A stretch of 64,000 nt of DNA, from the NCBI GenBank assembly GCA_905221605.1, contig CAJNDS010001001.1, forward strand, positions 993,049 to 1,057,048. The letters are read 5' to 3'. The stretch's first letter is position 1, and the number at the start of each line of letters is the position of its first letter. The notes under the pieces were generated by a model, which did no database searches, was not told the DNA's origin, and was given only the letters and a program-made list of their open reading frames with translations. The DNA comes from Symbiodinium natans. Taxonomy: Eukaryota; Sar; Dinophyceae; Suessiales; Symbiodiniaceae. The translations under genes were made by a program, and so were the position numbers. Shown here one piece after another: positions 29,733-41,605 of the stretch.

Positions 29733-31753
29733 TTAGGGGCTGGCAAGTTTCGTGGAGGTCTGGAGCCACTCGATGTACCTCCCGCGGCCGTCTCGCGGCT
29801 GAGGGTCTCACTTGGGGCTTGGGGGATCATAGGCTTGCCCTAAACCCTAAACCCTAAACCCTAAACCCTAAACCCTAAACCCTAAGCCCTAAACCCTAAA
29901 ACCCTAAACCCTGAACCTTGCAGCTCTAAGCCCAAAGGCCCGAAACCCTAAGCCCCAAACCCTAAAGCATCGATGGAGAACCCTGGGCATCACCCGCAAT
30001 GACCGCTAAGGCCCTATCAGCCCGTTTAGGGTTTAGGGTTTAGGGTTTAGGGTTTGGGGTTTGGGGTTTAGAGCCCGATTCCCAACATCTCAAACCCTAG
30101 TTGGAGGTTCACCTGAGTTCTTCTACGTAGGGCTAGCAGTACCCCAACATCGATTCTGGCCAGACTTGCCCAACTGGTAACCTTACTTAGAAGCACTCCA
30201 AGTAAGCCCGGAGGCACCTCGGGGCTTCCCAAAAGGAAGGGACCCCTAAACTAGATCCCTAAATAGTAGGGTGTCCTTGTTAGCAGGACCCCAATAAGGT
30301 GCCCTAATTTCGGAAACCGCCCCCTCAACCCTAAACCCTTTTTGCTTCAGGGCTCCAGTGGTAGCTTGCCCCCTAACGAAACCCTAAACCCTAAACCCTA
30401 AACCCTAAACCCTAAACCCAATCGCACCCCTGGTCAGCTCTGGGTTCAGGCCTCGGGAGGTCAACCCTCTGATCTCCACAGCGGTCGAGCTTGGCCCACT
30501 CCTTCTGAAATTGGTCCTTCAGGATCTATACAGGGTGGGGCCCCCTTACTATACTAACTGTAGTTAAGGGACTTATAACCTAACTTAGGGTCCTTATAAC
30601 CCAATTTAGGGCCCTTATAACTCTACTTATAACTAGGGGGCCCCACCCTGTACTTGGCTTTACTCAGAAGGGTAGCTAAAAAACAAAGTTTTGGCTGCCT
30701 TGTTAAGAAGCCCAGTAAACCCAAAAAGGCTAAGGATCTAAAGTGCACCACAGAGTATAGACCCAAGAGTAGCCCCAGGAATTAAAAAAAGGGTGGTCTT
30801 CGTGGCTGAAAGGGGTTTCGGGTTCGGGGTTGATGCGAAAACAATCCCAACTGCACGTGCCCCCCTGATCATTCACGGCTTCAGGATTCTTTGGACAAAG
30901 GTGATCAAGTGTGTGCTCCGAAGATAGGGGTCTACGCATTCAGTTAGACCGGATGTTCGGGGGAGTTTCGTCTGTACTTGTATAAAGGGATTAAAACTCA
31001 TCAATGTTGGACATTATTTAGGCGCAGTACATGGACCCACCCGGAAGTGATACACCGAAAAGTCGTTGACCCAAACGAGCCGTCCTCCGTGGGCTTGTGG
31101 CCTAGGAAGAAGCGGAACACCTCTCGAAACCTGCCGCGGTACTTAGAGGTCCCTGGGCACTTGCATGTAGGGTTCTATGTGTACCCCAGACAGGGTCCGA
31201 GTCATAGCCCCACCCCCTAAAACCTAAACCCTAAACCCTAAACCCTAAACCCTACCTACAAGTATCCATGAACCTCCAAGTACTTTGCGGGGCTCTTACA
31301 TGCCAGGGCACCCAAGCTTAACCCAATCTTGTGCGCTCAGGTCCCTCGTACACCAGACCATCCACAGTTCTTCTCAAGCCTAACCCTAAACCCTAAACCC
31401 TAAAGCCTAGCCTACCCGGACGTCGAGCTGCAGTTCCTTGCTAGCTAATGGTTCACATGGTGCTATACTACCCATAAACATGAAGTTAGGGACGCCAACC
31501 CAACGAAGGGAAGGAGAATTGGAGGACGTTAGAGGGTCTAGGTACATATACCAATTTGATATAACTTAATATCACATCATGTACATAGCAATATAAGAAC
31601 AAAATAACATGAGAGTAAGCGCAATAAACGTAGCAATAGGATGTAACTTTAGACAACTTTTGCAAATGTGTGACAAATCTAGTATACGCTCGACTTCTCC
31701 TGGAGCATCCGAAAAACCAGAACCACCAGGCTGAGCCCCCCACTCGCGCTCAT
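29733..31753 (-). CDS. Complete four-exon gene for a 70-residue single-helix membrane protein
   Basis: Exons: 31688-31753 (MSASGGLSLVVLVFRMLQEK...), 31416-31436 (ELQLDVR), 30466-30525 (ILKDQFQKEWAKLDRCGDQ...) and 29733-29798 (PRDGRGRYIEWLQTSTKLAS, P, TAA). Total 213 nt, all phase 0, all donors GT (GTATAC, GTAGGC, GTTGAC). Acceptors are AAG, TAG and CAG. The 21-bp exon is between CCCTAAA units and ordinary intron. The N-terminus carries one short hydrophobic segment (LSLVVLVF), the rest is charged helix, so a small organelle or endomembrane protein with one membrane anchor is likely. Introns hold the 30532-30652 palindrome and other repeats. The stop codon overlaps the neighbouring telomere repeat. 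No family recognised. Confidence 0.8.
30532..30652. mobile_element. Palindrome with 15-bp perfect ends
   Basis: CAGGGTGGGGCCCCC at the left and its exact complement at the right; the interior repeats ACTTATAACCTAACTTAGGG-like units. Inside an intron region of the 70-residue gene, next to exon 30466-30525. Confidence 0.85.
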
Positions 31754-32492
31754 CGATGTACGTATCCTGCAGCGTGGCTTGTAGGCTTCAGGTTCGAAAG
31801 GCTTTAGGGTGCACAGGTTGTTTCGAGGGTTTAGGATTAGGGGTTTAGGGCTAGGGTTTAGGAAGGTCTCATGGTTTAGGGTTTAGGTGCAGGGTTTAGG
31901 GTTTAATTAGGGTGTAGGGTTTAGGGTTCAGGGTTTGGGGCTTAGGGTCATCTGACCTGGTCCAAGTCGAAGAGCGCAAAGATAAGATGAGCGGTGCTCT
32001 TTCCTGGCCACTTAAGCGGTGTCGGGTTCGTGGGGGAATTAGGATTCAAAGGGTTGTGCGCTAGAAGGGTTTTTTGGGGTGGAGGCATATTTTGGGGCTC
32101 AGGTTTGTTTTTCACCCCCGCAGAGCTGGACGAACCACACCGGTCTTGGGGTACGGGTTTCAGGGTTTGGGGGCTTAGGACTTCGGATTGTGCCTTGTGA
32201 GCTGAAGGGGTTTTGGATGAAACCGAGCACAGCAGGCTTGTCAATGGAAAGTTCTGTCCGAACAGAGTCGCTGCGTGCTTGGGTCTATGTAGGGATTTCC
32301 GAAAACAGGGGTACCCTTTTTGGTGATCCCTTAAAGGAGATTCTCAATGCCACCGACCCCGACATACACAGGCCTCGGCTGAAAACTTTATTCTTCTTGC
32401 ATTGCTCACCCGGACCCTACACTAAAACCCTTTTGTGTAGGAGGTCTCCTTACCACTGCCTGCCTCGCCTTGTAACCCTAAACACTAAGCCC

Positions 32493-35400
32493 CTAAGAGG
32501 CCCCGCCTAGATCTTGATGCTTCAGCACCCGGAGGAAGCTGTTAAACTCGGCGAAGGAAAGGACGTTGTCACCTTCAGCAAAAGCACGCCACTTGCCAAA
32601 AGAAAGAAGTGACCTCCAAGACCCCAGCCCACATAATACAAGCGTGCGTAGATGTCATGTACTAAAAGTAAACGCATAAAGGCACATATTGTGTATACAT
32701 GTACAACTATATATAAGTCTATATATATATATATACTTATATATATATATATCTCTCTCTCTCTTCCGTAACATAAAGTGGTGGAGTGCAGATTGTAGGG
32801 TAATGACTCTCACACTTGAGGGGAGATTGCTGCACGACTGGTGACGCTGGACAATTTTTGCGGGTGTTCTCAAGCCTTTCGGGCCACACAGGGTCTCTCA
32901 CCAAAACTTCAACCATCCTGGGTTTTTAGACCTTCAACCCTTAGGTCCCTAAACCCTAAACCCTAAACCCTAAACTCCTAAAACCCCAAGCATCCTGGGT
33001 TTCGGGATTAGGGCTTTCTTCGGCTTTAGGGGGGGCAGGCGCCGGCCCTGACAAACGAGGCCCCAGCGGTTGAGGTCAGCTTTTCCTCGGCATGGAAAGC
33101 TGCTCAGGGTTTAGGGTTTAGGGGTTTAGGTTTGAGGGCTTGATGCCCTCTTAGGGTAGTTACGTGGTCCCTAGTATGGGCCCTTAAACGGGCCCATTCT
33201 ACACGCCGGCCCCTTTTATACCCTACAGGAACCAAGGGGCCCATCTTACCGAACCGGTTATCGGAGGTAAGGGACCATCTGAAGGGCCCATAGAACTACC
33301 CTTAGATGCACCAGGCCCCAAAGGTCTGCTCTTTAGCACCAAATAGACACTGAAATTGGGGTTAGATACCCTATAATTCTATTGAGGTGTATGAACCATA
33401 AACCCGTTGAGGGTTCAAGTTCATTCGTAAGATGCAAGAACACTTACCTCGAGGGTCCCGCCCATGAGCCTCTCATGGCAAAAGTCGCGATTAGAACTCG
33501 GAGCTGGGTGGGAGTCGAGATCAGAACTCAGGGCTTTGGGCCTGTTCGGCCCGGTTTAAGGGTTTAGGGTTGGGGGCAAGGGGTTCATGATGGGAGTTGT
33601 GGATTCTGTTTGGCTCCTGAGGCTAGGCAGAGCAGCTCTCACGACTTTCTGCCGCCTGCTTGCCAGGCACGTGTACCCGAGATCAAGAGCCTACGAAGTC
33701 GAAACCGGGAAGACAAAAAGCCATGCAAGCCTCAAGCGCAAACGCAGAGCCTTAGTTGTAGTTCCTTCTCTGGTTACTGCGCCACTTTGCGGTTGGTCGA
33801 AAGCAATGTCCCAATGCCGACAACTCTACACCCAAACCCCGCTACTATGAAGCCGAATGCCCTGAACTGACCCCTTGCCTAGTTGCTGAGTACCCTGGGG
33901 CCAAACACAGGTTAACCTTTCAACTTGGGTAGGATTATATATACCCCAAAAGTGGGTAGGAATATATATATATATATATACACCCCAAAAGTGGCTACCT
34001 ACCCAGCTACTAAGCTTTACAGCCAGAGCGCGGAGGCAGTAATTGATGGCCTGGCTCATGTTCAGCTCACTCCTCGCATGCGTGCGCGGTTGAAACGGTT
34101 TTCACGGCATCAGCTACTTAAAGGTTCAGGGGTACGTAGAAGTAGGGTTGCAAGTAAAGTAGGGTCTAGGGTTAAGTACCCTAAAGGATAGTTACTCTGC
34201 TTATATAGCCCTACTTGCAAGTATGCATGAACCTCCAAGTTAACTTCCGGGGAGGCCTTCCGCATACTGAATCTCAGACTGGTAGTTGCCTACCAACGGA
34301 GCCTCATTTGTGAATTATTTCATGTGGCACAGGGCTTCCCTTAAACAGGGTCCCTTCTTCTGTGGGTGGCTTGAGATGGACCAAAACCTCTAAACCCTTT
34401 TCCCTACTTCGGAGTAGACCCTGGAAAAGATAGATACGTTTAAGTACAAATAGCTATACTTGGAACCCAGATCCACAAAAATAATTTAAGCACAGCACTC
34501 CAAAACCCAGATATTCGAAAGGTATGGAGCACCCGGATTTTGGGATGGGAGCCTCTTGCCTGCTTAGATAGCCCAGTAACCATGTTATAACAAGGGCACC
34601 CCTTTTTTGGGTTGGCTACTTTATAGTATAAGATAAGGGTTTAGGGTTTAGGGTTTAGGGTTTAGGGTTTAGGGTTTAGGGTTTAGGGTTAGGGTTTAGG
34701 GTTTAGGGTTTAGGGTTTAGGGTTTAGGGTTTAAGGTTTAGGGTTTAGGGTTTAGGGTTTAGGGGTACCAATGGGCTGCCAAGCCTGGGTTCCCATGGGT
34801 CTCAGCAGGCTCCGGCCTTTAACAGCCATGGGCTGGAGAGAGGGTCGAAACATGAAAGGCCCAAAGCCAGAAACCCTAAACCCTAAACCCTAAACCCTAA
34901 ACCCTAAACCCCTAACCCCTAAACCCAACAAAACGCCCTAAGAGCCCTTACATCCCTCCCAAAAGAGTTCCCTGCACCCCTGGACCCAGCTAAATCACCT
35001 GCGCTCCTCGAACCATTAAACCCGAGAAAGGTACCTGCAGCCCAAAAAAACCACCTACAGCCCTCAAAACCCCGAAACCTACCAAAACCCCGCCAAACTG
35101 TCAAATACTATAGCTACCGTACGTATGACCCTGCTTATAAATACCAATGAGCCTAAACCCTAAACCCTAAACTTTAAAACCCTAAACCCTAAACCCTAAA
35201 CCCCCAAAAAGGCCCAGCGGCCTCATGTACTCCACGCCCCCCATGACACCCCGCATCTCGGGCGCCAGGACGGATCGGATGATGCCCCGAAACTCTTCAC
35301 CTGGGAGCTCTACATGCGACTTTTGCATCCAGGTCTCTTGCAGCCAGCCGGGATAGAGTTAAGTCTGAGGTCTGATCTCTGAATGTGACGAAACCCCTAA

Positions 35401-38400
35401 ACTTAGGGAGGTTCTCTTTTTGGGCTTATTGGGGGCTTCATCCCTAAATCCTATGTACCCCTTCTTTTGCCTACCAGGACCCCTATCAGGACCCTAATCC
35501 CTGTATAAGCCATATAGAAGCTCAAAAAAACCCTGACCTTTTGCTTTGTTGGTTTGCGTCCCGGGGTTTGGAGTTTGTGGCTGAAGGGGCGGCATCCCCA
35601 TCCCTATCCTCCCCCCCTTGAATGAGAACAGCTACCTTGGGAAGATTCCGTTACATGTGCATGGCTCGTGTGCCTAAACCCTAAACCCTAAAACCTAAAC
35701 CCTAAACCCTACAGGTCAACCAGAAGGTGCCTAAGGATCCTGGATTTGGGTGAGGGTTTAGGGTGGAAGTAGGGTGTAGGGTTTAGGGGAATTGGGTGAG
35801 GGTTTAGGTAGGGTAAAGGCCGAAGCCACTCAACACGCAGCCGTCCTAAGCCCTGAACCCTAAACCCTAAACCCTAAACCCTAAACCCTAAACCCTAAAC
35901 CCTAAACCCTAAACCCTAAACCCTAAACTAAACTTCTGAGCCCCCAAAAACGACCTGGAGGCCCATGCCATACACCTTATTTCCTCATTACTGCATGACC
36001 TCCCAAACCCTGTGACCGCATCAACTTATGTCCTTGCGCACTTCGCAAACTCCCCCCAAGGCCCCTGGCAGTCTAACTCCGCCCGGTTGATGAAACCGTT
36101 TCCGTCCTCGGCTGAGACTTCTTGTTTAGATTAGGGTTTAGGGTTTAGGGTTTATGGATTAGGGGCTTTGCAGGGCCTTGTAGGGTTCGAGGGTTTCGAG
36201 TTTTAGGGTTTCGGGCTTGGGGTTTGGACGAAGCCGCGCTGAAGGGTGCCAGGGATTGGGGTTGAGGCTTTGGGGCTCGAATTCTGAGGCTTTTTGGGTT
36301 TACCGTAAGGCTCCAAGGACCCTCCTACAGAGGGACTGGAACCTCCTAAGGAGGGTTCTGGGGTCTCAATTCCTGGGGTTTTGAGGGCCAAAGAGCCTTT
36401 GGGTACTCAGTTTACTCAGAAGCCCGGGCCTTAAAGCCCATACGGTCACTTCTGCACATTTAGGTCCCTTACCTGGCGGCTCATGGGTATTTAAACATAT
36501 ACGTGAGGTAGCTATGGTGAAAACCTTATGTAGGGCACTTGTAACCCTACTTACAAGTAGCCATGAACCTTCAACTATGAAGGCTCCCAAAAATAAATTG
36601 GCCGGTGTCCTGACCATACCTTAGTTGTCCAGTAACCTGGGGGAATTCAAGCTTAACCTTTGGAATTAGAAGGGGATTATATTACCCCAAAAACGTTAAA
36701 GGTTACCTACTTTATTACTAGGATACGGCGTTGGGCAGGTGAAATGAAGCGCTACACGGTTGATCCTCCATGACACAACCCAGGCGCAAGGGCTAAACCC
36801 TAAACACCAAACTGGCGAGAGCACCGCTGCCCTATATGTATATATATATATATATATATAATGTGTATATATATCGTATATTATATATACTATATATATA
36901 TATATATAGTATAGTGTACACATGTATATATTCTATACTGTATATATATATATAATATGTATGGTCCCAGGTTTAGCGGCCGCACTAAACCCGAAACTGG
37001 CGCCAAACCCCCAACCCCTGAGATGCCAAACCGCCTGCCCTCTCGGCTCCAGGACACTCTGACGTGCCTCTGGTAGGGTTTAGGGTTTAGGGTTTAGGGT
37101 TTAGGGTGTAGGGTTTAGGGTTTAGGGTTTAGGGTGTAGGGTTTAGGGTTTAGGGTAGTGCCAAGTCCATGTGGTACTTCTAAGTAGGGCTATAATTAGG
37201 GCAACTATGCTTAGAACCTTGTTTAGGGTACTATTTGATTAAGAACCCCGAACATTGTAAACTCATCCCTATATTGCCCTCATATGGAAGAATTCATTTA
37301 CTTTGCAGGGGGGGGTTCTGAAGAAAATAGTAAATAAACAGATAAGTACCCAATAAACCTTCAACTACACAAGTTCCTTGCCAAGCAAAGCCTCTCGGTC
37401 CATTCGGAACCACATCTTCCGGGCCCACTCGTTGTGCTCCTGCGGATGCGGCACGGCGGAGTGGGGTAGGGTTTGGAGTCGGGGGGGTTCAGGGGTTTAT
37501 AGGGTATTAAGGCTTCGGGGTTGTGGATTGAGGATATAGAGAATTTCAGGTTGAGGGGCCCCCAGAGCACCCACCTAAATCCTAAACCCTAAACCCCCAT
37601 AGACCCTAAACTGTGAATACACTTCACGAGCCATTGGCCCCTTGCACCTGTCTGGACAAATCTTCCCACATAAGATCCTCTTAAACCGAGCATGAAAGAG
37701 TACAAAATATCTCTGCCCTGTGTCGTCATAAGTTTTAGGAGTGTACAACCCGAGTTGAGGTGGGTTTAGGGTTTAGGGTTTCGGGTGGTTCAGGGTACCC
37801 AAAACCCTAAACAAGGCCTACTTGGGGACTGCGAAGTAGGGTTAGAAGTCCCCTACACAAGGTTATAACTAGGGTTTAGGGTTTAGGCCGAGAACCCAGA
37901 TCCGACGTAGACGACCCCTGCTTACATGGCAAGTTCTCTACTAAGTTATGGTCCCTTTGTGGGTTCCCCTAGATAAGAGAGGCCGCCTTATAATCAGGAC
38001 CCAAAAAGGACCATATTTCAGACAAGCGACCACACAACCCAAATGAACCTCCAAGTATATAGTACTTTCGACCACTGCAATGGCTCCTCATCGAGGTGAT
38101 TCTTAACCTCCTCGACATGCCTCAGGGGGAGGCCACAGGACCCCTTCCCTCTATGCCCAAAGGGGACCTTTTGTGGTTCTATGGGCTCAAGTAAGCTTCT
38201 CGTTGGTGTCCCCCCTTTTTTCCTTGAAGGGGTTTATGGGGCAACCGAGCTCTTTAAAGTTTGGAAACGTATGGGGTATAAAGCGACAGCGCGGTCTTCG
38301 CGCCCGGGGTCTCTGCCCGGGGGGGGGGGGGGGGGTTCAGCTTGGTCTCGGCAAATTCACAACACAAGCACTCATGATTCTGGCAACTGTCACCACATCA

Positions 38401-38782
38401 GCACTGTCCTGAAGTAGCTGAGCAGAAAATCTCGAAACCCAAGACCCAGCTGCAAGACATCCAGCTCAACCCACTGAAGATCCTTTATGTGACAAGGTGC
38501 GCCGCCAGCAGGCCAGAAACGATATTCATGTCATTGTCTGTGGCGGTCCCCTGGGTAGAGGTAGTGTGATGCTGAAGCAGCTCTCTCCAACACAGCGGCA
38601 TGTAGCAGTGCTCGCTCGTCGGAGGTTAAGTTCAGGGTCCTAGATGAAGATTCTTCTCAAGGAGTCATTCCAGACGTATCTGTGTTCCGTGCGTACTGAT
38701 GACCATCAAGGGGGGCAGCGACATGATGGGACGGACCCGAGACTCCCGCCTTATCCTCAGCAGCTGCTGCATCGTCAGCCAT
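32493..38782 (-). CDS. EF-hand calcium-binding protein, multi-exon
   Basis: Start exon at 38782 reads MADDAAAAEDKAGVSGP. Then 38066-38120 (HVEEVKNHLDEEPLQWSK), 37395-37439 (EHNEWARKMWFRMDR), 36070-36106 (DGNGFINRAELDC), 35222-35300 (EEFRGIIRSVLAPEM...), a probable exon near 34800-34850, about 33068-33104 (ends ADLN), and 32493-32583 (DNVLSFAEFNSFLRVLKHQ..., TAG). Joining rebuilds two EF-hand loops across splice sites: D-R-D-G-N-G-F-I-N-R-A-E and D-L-N-R-D-N-V-L-S-F-A-E, with the canonical positions 1, 3, 5 and 12. Loop 1 needs a GA donor (37395) and loop 2 a GC donor (33068). EF-hand pairs bind calcium and usually regulate a partner. Middle exons and the start-to-38120 join (a phase 2 donor is needed) are less certain. 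Confidence 0.85.
33155..33305. mobile_element. Palindrome family L, single copy
   Basis: AGGGTAGTTACGTGGTCCCT at the left and GGGACCAT...GAACTACCCT at the right. In an intron of the EF-hand gene. Confidence 0.6.
34636..34765 (+). repeat. TTTAGGG array, about 18 units
   Basis: Near-perfect array with two interruptions, inside an intron of the EF-hand gene, close upstream (minus sense) of the probable exon near 34800. Confidence 0.93.
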
Positions 38783-39072
38783 GGCCAAGACTGGCAGCGA
38801 TGTTGGCCCGACTGCAAAACGCAGAGAGTGTCCGCCTTTTCAAGCATTGAGGGGGCGGCGTTGATATGCCCTCAGCCTTTCTGTGCAGTCAGCCTCTCAA
38901 TCTATCCTTGGAGACTTGAAGTCATGCATGACATCCATTACAGCTCCGGCTCCCCCGTCGTCATTGTTGCCGCACTGCGCTTGTTCCTTTGACTTATCGC
39001 CACAGAAGGCCTAGAGCCAGTGGCTGCAGGAATCACGCGCTGAGTCTCGCCATTCACACTTATCCCGTATCA

Positions 39073-39138
<66 letters not shown>
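39073..39138. repeat. CA microsatellite, about 33 units
   Basis: Perfect dinucleotide run, the longest CA tract in the window. Confidence 0.97.
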
Positions 39139-39140
<2 letters not shown>

Positions 39141-39360
39141 GCAGAGGCTTCGAGTACCAACTGCCCATGCCCCATCTACTGTAACAGTTTGGTGCCCCAA
39201 CGGTCGAGGATTCAGGTCTCAAGATAGCCGCAGGGGGAATTTAATTAATGGCCTTAGTTGCTGAGTTCATAGGCCCCCCAAAAGTGTACATGTTCAGTTC
39301 TACAAGGGATTAGAGTATCCCAAAAAGCGTAAAGTGTACTCATGCCGCTACTAAGTTGTC

Positions 39361-39418
39361 AGCAATCGTGATGGGACAGTGACCTCTCACAGCTTGAAAG
39401 CCCAACCAGCCACCTCCT
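39361..39418 (-). CDS. Candidate exon next to a family E element
   Basis: Minus strand, acceptor AAGGAG then GWLGFQAVRGHCPITIAD. The exon stops at a GA donor followed at once by the family E terminal repeat (AACTTAGTAGC), the same arrangement as at 4851. Another frame gives a short terminal reading (EVAGWAFKL, stop). The gene it belongs to is unknown. Confidence 0.4.
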
Positions 39419-40016
39419 TCTGAAAGCGGTGTTGGGTTTAGGGTTTATAAGGTTTATGGCTTGTAGTGTTTTGGGTATTCTGCATTTCGGTCACATGCAG
39501 GAGTTCAGGGCTTAAGGTTAGGTGCAGCTTATGTGGTCCGGTGTACGGGTAGAAGCCCGACCTGGACCTCTTTTCCGAGGTACCTTTTTCACAAGGGGCT
39601 CGACTGCTGCCCTTACTTCGGGGTACCTAATTTTCGCATTCTACTATCCGCCAAAAGCCGAACTATGTACCCCCCAAAATAGGGAACGGAACTTCAATTC
39701 ACTGTCTGCGTTCTGGGTAGAATCGGGTCGAAGGCCCTGTGGGAACTGCGCGGAGCCCTTGGCCTTCGTGTCCCGAACTCACCAGAGGGCTGGGCACAAG
39801 TCTGAGAGAGCCATTCCCCGACATAGGTTGGCAGTTTCCTCCGCCGTTGGAATGCTTAGGGGTTTAGGGTTTAGGGTTTAGGGTTTGCAGGCTACTGATC
39901 AGGAGGGCTAGAAGTACCCCAAATAAGGATCTGACCATCGTTACCCTACTTAGAACACTACATCTAAGTACCCAAAGGAACCTCCAGGTGGCCCTAAACC
40001 TCAACCCTCGACCGGT

Positions 40017-41031
40017 TCAGCGTCGAGACATCTGAATTGCGGCTGGAAGGGACCATGCAGCCGGCTGCGCCAAACAATGCAGAACCCACTGCGCTGCCGT
40101 TGTAAACCTACCTTTTTAGGGTTTAGGGTTCAGGGTTGAATTCGGGCTACTTGGAGGTTCGTTCGGGTATTCATAAGTTGGTTTATAAGCAGCAGTTTCT
40201 ATCCTTATTTCTAGGGGAGCTTCTGACCCTGCTTGTAAGTACACAAACGAACCACCAAGTAGCCCTAAACCCTAAACCCTAAACCCTAAACCCCAAACCA
40301 GGCGGCAAGAACGGCAGGATCCTGGTGGCAGCCCACGAAGCTCCGAGTGCCCTTCACCTGGCCCGTGGGGTTTAGCCGCTCACGCGCGGAAAAAAACGTA
40401 GGGTTTGAGTTTAGGGTTTAGGGTTTAGGGTTTAGGGTTTAGGGTTTAGGGTTTAGGGCTTAGGGCTTAGGGCTTAGGGTTTAGGGCTTAGGGCTTAGGG
40501 CTTAGGGTTTAGGGTTTAGGGTTTAGGGCTTAGGGCTTAGGGTTTATAGGGTTCAGGGCTTATAGGGCTTAGGGCTTCGGGCGAGGCACCATCACATCGA
40601 GGGTTCTTGCAGGGTTTATAGGGTGCGACCACATCTTGGGCAGGGGAAAGGAGCACAGATCTCGAAATAAGGGGGTGTACGAAAGTAAGGGAACCCTCTG
40701 CAATATAGACCCCTAAGTAGTATAGGAATTCCTTGATGATAAAGACCTCACTCTGTAATACTAAGGCACCCCTCATTTCGGAAGACCCCATATCTTCCAT
40801 CAACGTATCAACGAATGCTCTAGTTTCAATGCACGGGCCAGAAAAGCGGTCACCCCTTTGGAGCCCAATAAAGTGCATGCTTCCTACGGGGCCCTAAACC
40901 CTAAACCCTAAACCCTAAACCCTAAACCCTAAACCCTAAACCCTAAACCCTAAACCCTAAACCGGGCTATCGTATGGCAGCATCCAGATGTCAGGGTTGC
41001 TTGCGGCTTTCAGGTTGTCCAGGCGCCTCCC
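40017..41031 (-). CDS. 3' end of a gene: three joined exons
   Basis: Exons 40963-41031 (GRRLDNLKAASNPDIWMLPY...), 40299-40357 (VKGTRSFVGCHQDPAVLAA) and 40017-40107 (FTTAAQWVLHCLAQPAAWSL..., ends IQMSRR, TGA). Total 219 nt, phases 0 and 2 close. Two donors are made from telomere repeat: CCG before GTTTAG at 40962, and TG before GTTTGG at 40298. Acceptors AAG, CAG and TAG all precede G. The 40298-40108 intron contains a good family A palindrome (40150-40262). Plus-strand frames over 40006-40106 and 40308-40380 are also open, but do not splice as consistently. No family recognised. Confidence 0.72.
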
Positions 41032-41175
41032 CTTGAAACATCACCCTTTTTGAACCTTACAGGCTCCTGGGAGTGGCGGAGACTCTGCTGGAACCCCGAG
41101 ACCCTAAACCCTAAACGCTCAACTCGCCCCAACCATCCGACCTAAACCCGTATGAGCCCACGACACACCAACCTC

Positions 41176-41275
41176 GGGATGTTCCCCCTGAAGTGAGCAG
41201 TCCGTAATGGGAATTATAACCAAGGGGGGTACTATAATCCCTATTAAGCACTGTTAGTAAACCGGGGAACATCCC
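41176..41275. mobile_element. Family K element
   Basis: Ends GGATGTTCCCC and GGGGAACATCC. A second copy at about 24829-24955 has the same ends and the words AGCAGTCC and ACTATAAT-like centre. Confidence 0.7.
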
Positions 41276-41514
41276 AACATCAACCTCATGATGAATGCTG
41301 GCCTGGGGTCAACTGCTGGGGGATCTCAGGTCAATGTGTGTCCAGAGTGTCAGTGTGAGCTAAGCAGGTGGCAAGCACAAGAACCAACAAGCACACTAAA
41401 CCCCAAAATCCCTTTCTGAACCCCTAAACCTGCAGCCTCTTTGCAGGGTTCAGGGGTTTAGTAGGTCAGCTCCGCCCTCCCCCACCCCCAACCCCCAACA
41501 CCCAAAACGAAAAA

Positions 41515-41605
41515 GGGCCACTTGGCCCCCACAAAGCCAATCGTGGCGCAGCCCACCGCTTCGGCGCCTGCGCAGGCGGCTAAGTTCACATCGTGGGGGA
41601 TCGCG
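41515..41605 (-). CDS. Coding-like segment, strand uncertain
   Basis: GC-rich. Minus strand after a GCGCAG acceptor reads AEAVGCATIGFVGAKWPFFV. The plus strand is also open (APTKPIVAQPTASAPAQAAK). Given its neighbours, an upstream exon of the gene ending at 40017 is likely. The stretch above it, 41606-42960, holds family K sequence to the left (41176-41275), GC-rich unique DNA, two G-run repeats (42109-42126, 42171-42190) and open frames on both strands around 42390-42800 that I cannot resolve. Confidence 0.3.

Noticed and set aside
38989-39264. ORF with a polyhistidine/threonine run
   Set aside because: It is the CA microsatellite translated.
40006-40106. Plus-strand terminal exon (VETSELRLEGTMQPAAPNNA...)
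   Set aside because: Plausible alone, but the minus reading closes phases over three exons with a stop.
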